The position numbers and the translations under genes are program-made. The notes below the pieces were generated by a model. It was not told where the DNA came from. It saw only the letters and a list, made by a program, of their open reading frames with translations, and did not search any database. Below, piece after piece: positions 8,554-15,875 of a stretch of DNA of 64,000 nucleotides. This DNA is from an uncultured Bacillota bacterium (GTDB taxonomy: Bacteria; Bacillota; Clostridia; Oscillospirales; Oscillospiraceae): contig CANEFX010000009.1 in the NCBI GenBank assembly GCA_947426945.1, positions 29,442-93,441 of the forward strand, read 5' to 3'. How positions within the stretch are numbered: position 1 is the stretch's first letter; each line of letters starts with the position of its first letter.

Positions 8554-9840
8554 ATGTATTATTACAATATCAACGGCGCAACGCTGGTTTCCCTCATTCC
8601 GTTGGAGGGCTTCGGGCCCCAGACCGAGCCCGCCAACAGCTGGCGGATGTTCGCCAACCTTCCCGGGGACCTGGTTCTGGGCCGGGGGTCCTTCAAGGTG
8701 ACCCACCCCGGCCAGCTGCTGGCCGGACACGGACTGGAGGCCCTGGACGCCTCTCGTCTGCCCGATTTTGACGACGGCCCCACCAGCGCCATGGTCAACG
8801 GAGAGACCGTCCCGCTGGAGCTGGACGAGAATGTGCGGCAGGCTATAGAGGACGGGCGGCTCACCGCCGTCAACACCGCCCGCCCCGGCTGGGAGGCGCT
8901 TCTGCACCGGGCCTGCCACTCAGACAAAAAGCGGGTGAACATCCTGGCCATCGGCGACGTGGGCTCCACCCTCCTCACCGGGCTGAAGCTGCTGGGCGGG
9001 GGCGTGATCTCCTCCATCGGCATCTGCGACCTCAGCGACCAGATCACCGCCCGGTGGGAATTTGAGATGGGGCAGATCAGCCTGCCCTGGAGCTACGGCG
9101 CCTTCCCCGAGGTGGAGGTGGTCTCTCCGGAGCACCTCTTTGACTGCGACATGTTCGTCTTTGTGGCCTCCAGAGGCATCCCTCCGGTGGGCTCCCAGGT
9201 GAAGGACGTGCGCATGGCTCAGTTCGAGGCCAACGCCGGCATCGTGAAGCATTACGCCAAAATGGCTCGGGAGAAAGGGTTCCAGGGGCTGTGGTGCGCC
9301 GTGTCCGACCCGGTGGACCCCCTGGCCAAGACCGCCTATCTGGAGAGCAACAAGGACGAGAACGGAAACTGGGACGGAAAGGGCCTACGGCCCGAACAGG
9401 TCCAGGGCTTCGGTCTGGGTGTGATGAATGCCCGGGCGGCCTACTTCGCCAAGCGGGACCCCAGGCTGGCCTCCTTCCTGACGGAGGGGCGGTCCTACGG
9501 CCCCCACGGTACAGGGCTGTTTATCGCCAACTCCATCGACCACTACGACGAGGAGTTGTCTCAGGAGCTGACCCGGCTCACTGTCACCGCCAACCTGAAA
9601 ATGCGGGAGATCGGCTTTAAGCCCTACGTGGCCCCCGCTCTGTCCTCCGGGGCCCTGTCCCTGCTGCTCACCCTCCGGGGGGAGTGGCACTGCGGCTCTG
9701 TGTTCCTGGACGGGGTCTATATGGGTGTGAAAAACCGCTATACCCCCGCTGGGATCGAGACCGAGCTGCTGCCCCGTATCCCCGACCAGCTCTTCGACCA
9801 CATCCGGGAGGCGGCGGAGCACCTTAAGAGTATTATTTAA
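8554..9840 (+). CDS. Lactate/malate dehydrogenase-like Rossmann protein
   Basis: A 428-residue protein distantly like the LDH/MDH superfamily. After a ~125-residue unassigned N-terminal region there is a dinucleotide-binding start, VNILAIGDVGSTLLTGLKLL (from about 128), where the glycine pattern is GDVGSTL and not the classic GxGxxG. An acidic strand end (ICDLSD) follows. Near 249 AVSDPVDPLAKT parallels the family's NP-D segment, and near 315 YGPHGTGLFIANS parallels the active-site HG motif, so a histidine in the catalytic position may be kept. Substrate unknown. It is second in the operon, 37 bases after the giant protein; its ribosome site is weak (AGGATG), so translation may be coupled or low. 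Confidence 0.65.
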   Translation: MYYYNINGATLVSLIPLEGFGPQTEPANSWRMFANLPGDLVLGRGSFKVTHPGQLLAGHGLEALDASRLPDFDDGPTSAMVNGETVPLELDENVRQAIEDGRLTAVNTARPGWEALLHRACHSDKKRVNILAIGDVGSTLLTGLKLLGGGVISSIGICDLSDQITARWEFEMGQISLPWSYGAFPEVEVVSPEHLFDCDMFVFVASRGIPPVGSQVKDVRMAQFEANAGIVKHYAKMAREKGFQGLWCAVSDPVDPLAKTAYLESNKDENGNWDGKGLRPEQVQGFGLGVMNARAAYFAKRDPRLASFLTEGRSYGPHGTGLFIANSIDHYDEELSQELTRLTVTANLKMREIGFKPYVAPALSSGALSLLLTLRGEWHCGSVFLDGVYMGVKNRYTPAGIETELLPRIPDQLFDHIREAAEHLKSII

Positions 9841-9852
9841 GAAGGTGGAACC

Positions 9853-10911
9853 ATGTCCATTACCCTGATCCATCCTGCCCCCGACTCTGGCTGGGCGGGG
9901 CAGCGGCTGGACGGCGTGCTGCGGCAGGCCCTGGCCGGCCGGGAGGTGCACACGGTACGGACGGCGCAGGAGCTGTCCGGCCTGGAAAACCGGCGTATTC
10001 TGCTGGCCCTGCCCCTGGGAGACACGGGGGTCAGCCTGGAGCACATGCGCATGCTGGCCCGGCTGCGGAAGGAGCCCGAGCTGCTCTCCGGCTGCACCGG
10101 CGGGCTCATTGTAGACGGGGCGGGGGAGCTGTATACCAAATCCTCCGCCGCCGAAGCCGCTCTGGCCCTGAATATGGCCGGGTGCGCCCTGGTGGGCCGG
10201 CCCCTGGTGGAGGGCACCGGGTCGCTGGCCAACTTTGCCGTCCAGGCCAAAAACCTGGGCGGCAGCCTGATGGAGGCCTACCGCCACGCCGCCCGGGAGC
10301 TGGCGGACCAAGTGGAGGGCTTCTCATTTCCCAGGAAGGCACGGCCGGAGATTCTGGTCCTCCACGCCTCCAGCCACCACACCTCCAATACCATGGATCT
10401 GTGGGCCGGGGCGCGGGAGAAGCTGGAGGGGCGGTGCTCTATCCATGAGATCGGCCTGCGCAACGGCACCCTGTCCGACTGCTCCGGCTGTCCCTACACC
10501 ATGTGCCTCCACTTCGGGGAACAGGGGGGGTGCTTCTACGGCGGCGTGATGCAGGATGAGGTTTACCCCGCTGTCCGGGCGGCAGACGCCCTGGTGCTGC
10601 TGTGTCCAAACTATAACGACGCCCTGTCCGCCAACCTCACAGCCTTTATCAACCGTCTCACCGCCCTCTTCCGTCAGACCCGGTTCTACGACAAGGCAGT
10701 GTTTTCCATTGTGGTCTCGGGCTACTCCGGAGGGGACATGGTGGCCCGGCAGGCGGTGGCCGCCATGAATATGAACAAGTCCTTCTACCTTCCCCCCCGC
10801 TTCGCTCTCATCGAGACGGCCAACTCCCCCGGACAGGCTCTGGCCCTCCCCGGCATTCAGGCGCGGCTGGAGGGATTCGCCCGAAATATCCTGGATACCC
10901 TGTGTCTCTGA
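9853..10911 (+). CDS. Flavodoxin-fold NAD(P)H-dependent reductase with extra N-terminal domain
   Basis: A 352-residue protein. The C-terminal half (from about 166) is a flavodoxin/NADPH-dependent FMN reductase domain: PEILVLHASSHHTSN gives the phosphate loop region, DCSGCPYTMC (about 210-219) is the Cys motif typical of iron-sulfur-flavoprotein-like reductases, and PNYNDALSANLTAFINRL is the flavin-edge segment. The N-terminal ~150 residues look like a separate alpha/beta domain (LALPLGDTGVSLEHMRML, then a Gly-rich stretch) that I cannot name. AAGGTGG precedes the ATG. It is third in the operon, 12 bases after the LDH-like gene, which suggests a shared redox task. Electron acceptor unknown. 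Confidence 0.7.
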   Translation: MSITLIHPAPDSGWAGQRLDGVLRQALAGREVHTVRTAQELSGLENRRILLALPLGDTGVSLEHMRMLARLRKEPELLSGCTGGLIVDGAGELYTKSSAAEAALALNMAGCALVGRPLVEGTGSLANFAVQAKNLGGSLMEAYRHAARELADQVEGFSFPRKARPEILVLHASSHHTSNTMDLWAGAREKLEGRCSIHEIGLRNGTLSDCSGCPYTMCLHFGEQGGCFYGGVMQDEVYPAVRAADALVLLCPNYNDALSANLTAFINRLTALFRQTRFYDKAVFSIVVSGYSGGDMVARQAVAAMNMNKSFYLPPRFALIETANSPGQALALPGIQARLEGFARNILDTLCL

Positions 10912-10937
10912 ACGACCCGGAAAGGCGGATGATAACG

Positions 10938-12146
10938 ATGCGCGACTCTTTCACCATATTGATTTATCCCCACCAGCGGCTCCGGCATCTCCAGCCCACG
11001 GTGGACGGACTGTCCGACGCCGTTATGCGGCTGTATGGGCTGGATATGTCCGCCCTGCGCTGGACGGAGTGCCGGGAGGGGTCGCTCGCCCTCTTTGAGG
11101 GGGGCGTCTGTCCCGAGATGGCCGCCCGTATTCCCTCCGCCAAGCTGGACTGCGCCGCCCTGCTGCTCTACCTCCGGGAGGGAGGCAGCTGGGGCTACCA
11201 GCTGTGCTTCCGGGGCTCAGTGGAGGACTCCTTCGAGGCGGCGCCCGGGGCAGCGCCCGACCCTGTACCGCCGGAGCAGCACGCCGCCCGGCTGGTCCGG
11301 CGGTTCAAGGCCGGCCGGGAACAGCTTCTGCCCTGGCTGACGGGGGAGGAGGCCGCTCAAACGGAGCTTCCGGATGGCTTTCTCGGCGAGCTCGCCCCCT
11401 GGGCCCGGGAGGCCCTCTCCGCCGGTAAGCTGACTCCCGCCCCCGCCGTGCCCGTCCCGGATGTCTCGTCCCCGGAGGAAAACGCCCCCGACCTGGAGCG
11501 GGGACAGCGCCCGCCGGAGCAAGAGCCGGGCCCGGAGGCCTGCCTTTCCTTCCTGTGTGAGGCCAGGGTCCTTCGCAGGAGCTGGCCCTTTCCCCTGTCC
11601 CTGCTGTATTCGTTCTTCCCCCAGAAGCGCCCCGCTCCGGAGGCGGTCCCCTTCCAGGGCTGGACCGCCCGGGAGCTGGAGAAGGCTCTGAATGGGTTTT
11701 ACACCAGAAAGCTGGAGCGGCTGGAGCTGAAGTTCACCCTGAATGGGGCGGGGACCTATGTGCGCCGCCTGAAAAAGACGGTGTATCACCCCTTCCGGCT
11801 CACGCTGGAGCTGATTTGGGATCGGGGGCGGTGCGTGTGCCTGCTTCTGGACGACCAGCAGCCCACCGTCTACCGGCTGGTCGCCGACCGAAAGACCTAT
11901 ATGAACGTGGATATCAAGGATTTGAAAAAGACCGTATTTTGCGGCCAGACTGTGGACGAATATACGGTTTTCTCCAAAAGGGACCTCCAGCCCCTCCGCA
12001 GGGAGCTTCCCCTCCTCCTGTCCCGTCTGGACCGGCGGGACGGGGTGCTCAGCGCCACCGCCCGGATGGGGGTTTGGAGCTGCGCCGGCCTCAATTTCAG
12101 CCGGGAGCAGTATCAGCAATTTCTGGACGCCTGGACTCTGCCTTAA
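10938..12146 (+). CDS. Hypothetical protein, last gene of the giant-protein operon
   Basis: A 402-residue soluble protein without recognised motifs. The start is the ATG at 10938, nine bases after AAGGCGG; an earlier in-frame ATG at 10929 touches that ribosome site and a third at 10902 overlaps the previous gene. The N-terminal third is mixed alpha/beta, followed by a Pro/Glu-rich linker (about residues 165-200), then a C-terminal domain with many basic and aromatic residues (TLNGAGTYVRRLKKTVYHPF, then CVCLLLDDQQPTVYRLV). No signal peptide or membrane segment. The close spacing (26 bases) ties it to the three upstream genes. I do not recognise a function. Confidence 0.7.
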   Translation: MRDSFTILIYPHQRLRHLQPTVDGLSDAVMRLYGLDMSALRWTECREGSLALFEGGVCPEMAARIPSAKLDCAALLLYLREGGSWGYQLCFRGSVEDSFEAAPGAAPDPVPPEQHAARLVRRFKAGREQLLPWLTGEEAAQTELPDGFLGELAPWAREALSAGKLTPAPAVPVPDVSSPEENAPDLERGQRPPEQEPGPEACLSFLCEARVLRRSWPFPLSLLYSFFPQKRPAPEAVPFQGWTARELEKALNGFYTRKLERLELKFTLNGAGTYVRRLKKTVYHPFRLTLELIWDRGRCVCLLLDDQQPTVYRLVADRKTYMNVDIKDLKKTVFCGQTVDEYTVFSKRDLQPLRRELPLLLSRLDRRDGVLSATARMGVWSCAGLNFSREQYQQFLDAWTLP

Positions 12147-12148
12147 AA

Positions 12149-12181
12149 AAACTGCCTGAAGCCGGCGGCCTCAGGCAGTTT
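12149..12181. terminator. Bidirectional terminator between convergent operons
   Basis: Stem AAACTGCCTGA (12149-12159) / TCAGGCAGTTT (12171-12181), flanked by an A-run on the left and Ts on the right, so it can end both the plus-strand operon and the minus-strand ABC operon. Confidence 0.85.
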
Positions 12182-12183
12182 CT

Positions 12184-12957
12184 TTACTCCAAATTCAGCT
12201 TGTTCTCCAGAATCCAGCTGGTCAAAGCCAGGAATATCAGGGCGGGGATGACCATGGCGGCAGAGACGCTGAGCATAGCGCCGTGGACATTGCCGCTGAC
12301 CCAATCTATAAACTGTTCAACGGGATTCCACAAAAATATCCTGGCATAGAAGTTGGCCAGCAGGATATACAGTCCAATAAAAGCGGCCACGCTGACCAGC
12401 TTCCGGTGGTGGGAAAACAGATGCCCGATGGACATGGCCAGGTACATCAGCGAGATAGATATAACAATAGCTGAGACGATCATCAGGCATATCTCCGAAA
12501 ACACCAGGATCACGTCCGGATGCTTTATCAACCCCCGAATCACGTTCAGCCAGGGGAGGTATATCATCTCGGACCAGTCCACAGGCGCCATGATAAGAGG
12601 ACACAGGACGGCCACCATGCCGCAGCCTATCCAGGTAACCGTGCCGCAGATCAGCCTGGCGGCCACCAGCTGCCAGGAACGGACGGGCAGAGTATGCATC
12701 AGGTATCCCTCGCTGCCCAGCAGGCCTCTGGCAAACCGCTGGATGACAAAGATAACCGCAATTACGAACATGGCCGCAAGGACCACTGAAAAAGCTATCG
12801 CCAGCAGACTGGAGGCGTTTTCTCCCATCACAGGGATGCGGCGGCCTGTGTTCAGTGTAAATCGGTTGACCAGGGCCAGCACCAGAGCTGCACCCCAGAT
12901 CAGGGAAAACTGCTTCCACATGGCCCGGAAATCGTATTTCAGCAATTTTAAGAGCAT
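12184..12957 (-). CDS. ABC transporter permease (ABC-2 type)
   Basis: A 257-residue membrane protein beginning MLLKLLKYDFRAMWK, with about six hydrophobic helices: the membrane part of a two-component ABC-2 exporter. The ATG at 12957 overlaps the stop of the ATPase gene as ATGA, which fixes the start over a possible upstream codon at 12978. The last residues (SWILENKLNLE) are cytoplasmic. It is third in the GntR-ATPase-permease operon, the arrangement of YtrA-regulated exporters that in Bacillus respond to cell-wall antibiotics. The cargo cannot be told from sequence. Confidence 0.88.
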   Translation of the reverse strand: MLLKLLKYDFRAMWKQFSLIWGAALVLALVNRFTLNTGRRIPVMGENASSLLAIAFSVVLAAMFVIAVIFVIQRFARGLLGSEGYLMHTLPVRSWQLVAARLICGTVTWIGCGMVAVLCPLIMAPVDWSEMIYLPWLNVIRGLIKHPDVILVFSEICLMIVSAIVISISLMYLAMSIGHLFSHHRKLVSVAAFIGLYILLANFYARIFLWNPVEQFIDWVSGNVHGAMLSVSAAMVIPALIFLALTSWILENKLNLE

Positions 12958-13685
12958 CAGAGCTCCCCTCCTTCCCACATGGGCTCCGCCCGAAAGATTT
13001 CCCGGAAGAGGGCGTCCACGCTCTTGCCCTCCTTCTCACGGATGTCATCCACTGTGGCATGGAGCATGATTCTTCCCTCCTTGAGGAAAACGGCCTCGTC
13101 CAGCACCTTCTCAATGTCGGAAATCAGGTGGGTGGACAGCAAAACGGTGCCCTCCTCGTTGTAATTGGTCAGGATGGTGCGCAGAATAAAATCCCGGGCC
13201 GCCGGGTCCACCCCGGCAATGGGCTCATCCAGCAGGTACAGCTTTGCCGCCCGGGACATGGCCAGCACCAGCTGCACCTTCTCCTTGGTGCCCTTGGACA
13301 TGGACTTCAGCCGGTCCCCCGGTTCCACCCCCAGCGAGCGGCACATGGCCATGGCCTTCTCATACTCAAAATCGGCGTAAAAGTCCCGGAACAGATCGAA
13401 GAGGTCCACGGCTTTCATCCAGTCGGCGAAGTACATCCGGTCGGGCAGATAGCTGATCACCGACTTGGTATAGGGGCCGATGGCCGAACCGTCCACCGTC
13501 AGCTCTCCCCGGGTGGGCTGGAGCAGGCCGCAAAGCAGCTTAATCAGGGTGGTCTTGCCGCTGCCGTTGGGACCCAGCAGGCCCACGATCCGCCCCGGGC
13601 CCACCGCCAGGTCTACCCCGCTCAGAGCGGGGCGCAGGCCGTAGGACTTGTACAGCCCCCGGCACTCGATCAAAAAGTCGCTCAC
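12957..13685 (-). CDS. ABC transporter ATP-binding protein
   Basis: A 242-residue ABC ATPase. Walker A is GPNGSGKT at 38-45, the signature region SMSKGTKEK is at about 128-136 (the usual LSGGQ is replaced by MSKGT, as is common in YtrB-like ATPases), and Walker B LYLLDEP is at 149-155, followed by a D-loop (AGVD) and the switch histidine in LLSTHL. It energises the permease encoded next to it. Its stop overlaps the permease ATG, and its own ATG overlaps the GntR stop (four-base overlap), so the three are translationally coupled. Confidence 0.94.
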   Translation of the reverse strand: MSDFLIECRGLYKSYGLRPALSGVDLAVGPGRIVGLLGPNGSGKTTLIKLLCGLLQPTRGELTVDGSAIGPYTKSVISYLPDRMYFADWMKAVDLFDLFRDFYADFEYEKAMAMCRSLGVEPGDRLKSMSKGTKEKVQLVLAMSRAAKLYLLDEPIAGVDPAARDFILRTILTNYNEEGTVLLSTHLISDIEKVLDEAVFLKEGRIMLHATVDDIREKEGKSVDALFREIFRAEPMWEGGEL

Positions 13686-14041
13686 CGAAATTCCTCCTTT
13701 AACAGCTCCACCGCCCGCTCCCGGCTGTAACCCAGGGCGGACATGGCCTCGAAATAGGTCCTGATGACGTCCTGCGCCTCCCGCAGGCGGGCGGCATCCA
13801 AGACGGCAGCGTCCTGGGTGACCAGACGGCCCGCAGTCCGGTCGGCCCTGGCCAGCCCCTCCTGCTCCAGCTGAGCCAGAGCCCGCTGCATGGTGTTAGG
13901 ATTTACCCCCGCCTCCGCCGCCAGCTCCCGCACCGGGGGGAGGCGGCTCCCCGGGGGGTAGACCCCGGCGATGATCCGCCGGGCCAGCTGCTGGCTGAGC
14001 TGGGGCCAGATGGGCCGGCCGTCGTCCAGCTTCCAATCCAT
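13682..14041 (-). CDS. GntR-family regulator, YtrA subfamily
   Basis: A 119-residue GntR regulator. The winged-helix domain spans about residues 10-75 (ARRIIAGVYPPGSRLPPVRE, then GVNPNTMQRALAQLEQEGLA). The effector region is only ~40 residues long, as in the YtrA subgroup, which controls adjacent ABC transporters. A GGAGG site precedes the ATG by about seven bases. A nine-base-arm palindrome lies 20-43 bases upstream over its promoter, so it probably represses itself and the ABC genes. Confidence 0.93.
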   Translation of the reverse strand: MDWKLDDGRPIWPQLSQQLARRIIAGVYPPGSRLPPVRELAAEAGVNPNTMQRALAQLEQEGLARADRTAGRLVTQDAAVLDAARLREAQDVIRTYFEAMSALGYSRERAVELLKEEFR

Positions 14042-14060
14042 GGCGTGACCTCCTGCCTCT

Positions 14061-14108
14061 ATTGTATTATATGCTTAATACAATAATACATTTAGGCTGG
14101 TTTGTCAA
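14061..14108 (-). promoter_or_regulatory. Promoter and GntR operator of the ABC operon
   Basis: On the minus strand TTGACA (14103-14108) is followed after 17 bases by TATTGT. A perfect palindrome ATTGTATTA (14061-14069) / TAATACAAT (14076-14084) with a six-base centre covers the -10 and start region. This is where a YtrA-type repressor would block transcription. Confidence 0.75.
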
Positions 14109-14117
14109 CCCCCTCCT

Positions 14118-14162
14118 AAAAAAATTTTCCGCCCCGCCGGAGCGGTGTGCTCCAGCGGGGCG
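14118..14162 (-). terminator. mnmE terminator
   Basis: Stem CGCCCCGC (14130-14137) / GCGGGGCG (14155-14162), with an additional inner GGAGC/GCTCC pair. On the minus strand it is followed by AAAATTTTTTT. Confidence 0.88.
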
Positions 14163-14168
14163 TTTTCT

Positions 14169-15563
14169 CTATTTTCCCACGCAGAATTTGGAAAAGATTC
14201 GGTCGGTCACGTCCTCCCGGACGCTTTGGCCTGTGAGCTCTCCCAAGGCGGTCAGCGCCTCCTCCACGTCGGTGAGCAGGGCGTCGGGTGTGACACCCGC
14301 CTCCATGGCCTCCCGGGCCCGGCGGACCGCCTCTCTGGCCCGCCCGGCCGCCTCCTCCTGCCGGGCGTTGGTGAGGAGCTGGCCGTAGGGGACGGCCTCC
14401 TCCTTGGGGAACAGCTCGGCTACTGCTTCCCCCAGCCTATCCAAGCCCTCGCCGGTGAGGGCGGAGACCTCCACGGAGGGGACGGCCGTCTTTCCTCCTG
14501 AGCCGATCAGCCCCATACTGCGGCTGTCCTTCACCAAGTCCTTTTTGGAGGCCACAAAAATCCAGGGCTTACCCATCTCCGACACAGCGCGAAGCATCTC
14601 CCGGTCCTCTGCCGTCAGCTCCTCCGACATGTCCACCACCGTAAAAATCAGCTCCGCCTCCTCCATAGCCTTTCGAGAACGCTCCACCCCCAGCTTTTCC
14701 ACCGGGTCGTCGGTATCCCGCAGGCCGGCGGTGTCGATAAGCCGCAGAGGCACCCCTCCCAGCTCGCACCGCTCCTCCACCGTGTCCCGGGTAGTACCGG
14801 GAACATCGGTGACGATGGCCCGGTCCCAGCCCAGCATGGCGTTGAGGAGGGAGGATTTGCCCGCGTTGGGCCGGCCCACAATGGCGCAAGGCACTCCCTC
14901 CCGTAGCAGCTTCCCCCGGCCGCAGGAGGCCAGCAGGGCGCTCAATGCCCTCTCCTGAGCGGCCAGGGCCTCGTCCAACTGTTCCAGGCGGAATGGATCG
15001 ATATCCTCGTCCGGATAGTCCAGCACAGCGTGGAAGTGGGCCATCACGTCCACCAAGGCGGAGTAGATATCCCCGATCTTTTTGGACAGCGCCCCGGCCA
15101 ACTGGCCCGCCGCGTGGCGGGCCCCCTCCCGGCTTTGGGCGGAGAGGAGGTCCCCCACCGCCTCTGCCTGGGCCAGGTCCAGCCGGCCGTTGAGAAAGGC
15201 CCTTCGGGTGAATTCCCCGGCTTTCGCCTGCCTCGCCCCGGCGGCAAAGAGGGCTTCCAGCCCCAGCGTGAGGACCATGGGGGAGCCGTGGCACTGAAAT
15301 TCCGCCGTGTCCTCTCCGGTGTAGCTGGAGGGGCCCACGCTGTAGGTGCACAGCACCCGGTCGATGGGCGCCCCTTCGCTGTCCATCAGATCGCCGTAGG
15401 CCAGCTCCCGGGGGCCGTGATCCCGCAAGCCCTTGCGGCCCAATGGCTTAAAGCATTTCTCGGCAATAGAGACAGCCTCCGGCCCGGACAGGCGCAGGAT
15501 GCCGATGGCCCCCGGCCCGGGCGGCGTGGAGACAGCGGCAATGGTGTCGCTCTGGAAGGACAC
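14169..15563 (-). CDS. mnmE: tRNA U34 modification GTPase MnmE
   Basis: A 464-residue protein that works with MnmG to place carboxymethylaminomethyl groups on wobble uridine of tRNAs. The N-terminal folate-binding domain begins DTIAAVSTPPGPGAIGILRL. The GTPase G1 motif GRPNAGKSSLLN is near residue 228, followed by DVPGTTRDT and DTAGLRDT, and the protein ends in the signature C-V-G-K. The start is the GTG at 15563, eight bases from AAAGGAG; an earlier in-frame GTG at 15572 overlaps that site. In many Firmicutes it is followed by mnmG near the origin; here it stands alone with its own terminator, and the upstream region carries DnaA-box-like repeats. Confidence 0.97.
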   Translation of the reverse strand: MSFQSDTIAAVSTPPGPGAIGILRLSGPEAVSIAEKCFKPLGRKGLRDHGPRELAYGDLMDSEGAPIDRVLCTYSVGPSSYTGEDTAEFQCHGSPMVLTLGLEALFAAGARQAKAGEFTRRAFLNGRLDLAQAEAVGDLLSAQSREGARHAAGQLAGALSKKIGDIYSALVDVMAHFHAVLDYPDEDIDPFRLEQLDEALAAQERALSALLASCGRGKLLREGVPCAIVGRPNAGKSSLLNAMLGWDRAIVTDVPGTTRDTVEERCELGGVPLRLIDTAGLRDTDDPVEKLGVERSRKAMEEAELIFTVVDMSEELTAEDREMLRAVSEMGKPWIFVASKKDLVKDSRSMGLIGSGGKTAVPSVEVSALTGEGLDRLGEAVAELFPKEEAVPYGQLLTNARQEEAAGRAREAVRRAREAMEAGVTPDALLTDVEEALTALGELTGQSVREDVTDRIFSKFCVGK

Positions 15564-15711
15564 AGGGAACACTCCTTTCGCAATACGGCAAAGAATTCAT
15601 TTTCTCCTGCAAAAAACACCGTCGGAAAAAGTTTGTGTAAAATTCACTCTTGACAGATATTATGGAAACCCGAAAACGAATATTTACCGTTTGAAGAGTT
15701 GACATAACGGG

Positions 15712-15837
15712 TGTGGACAAACCTGTGGACAATGTGGAAAATCCCTCTGTCTCAGGGAAAACAGCTGTGGAAAACCCGGTGCAGAAAGTGGATAAAAAAC
15801 TGCATAGAGGGTAACAAAATAATTTTATGTCTTATTC
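15712..15837. other. Cluster of DnaA-box-like sequences plus AT-rich stretch
   Basis: Five nine-base sequences, each one mismatch from the DnaA box TGTGGATAA, all in the same orientation: 15712-15720 and 15724-15732 (TGTGGACAA), 15733-15741 and 15766-15774 (TGTGGAAAA), and 15787-15795 (AGTGGATAA). An AT-rich run follows at 15796-15837. They fill the 312-base gap between mnmE and the FAD gene, which holds no open frame. dnaA itself is not in the window. Confidence 0.55.
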
Positions 15838-15841
15838 AGAG

Positions 15842-15870
15842 GCCGGGCGGGCTTCAGCAGCCCGCCCGGC
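15842..15870. terminator. Hairpin just after the FAD oxidoreductase stop
   Basis: Perfect stem GCCGGGCGGGC (15842-15852) / GCCCGCCCGGC (15860-15870), five bases past the stop codon at 15876. The T-tract (GTTTTCT) is on the plus strand and the minus side is less typical, so termination of the minus-strand gene is probable but not certain. Confidence 0.6.
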
Positions 15871-15875
15871 GTTTT

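Noticed and set aside
15573..15875. Calling this region the chromosome origin
   Set aside because: Box-like repeats and an AT-rich run are present, but dnaA, dnaN and rpmH are absent, the boxes are all imperfect, and GC skew cannot be judged from one window. Kept only as a DnaA-box-like cluster.
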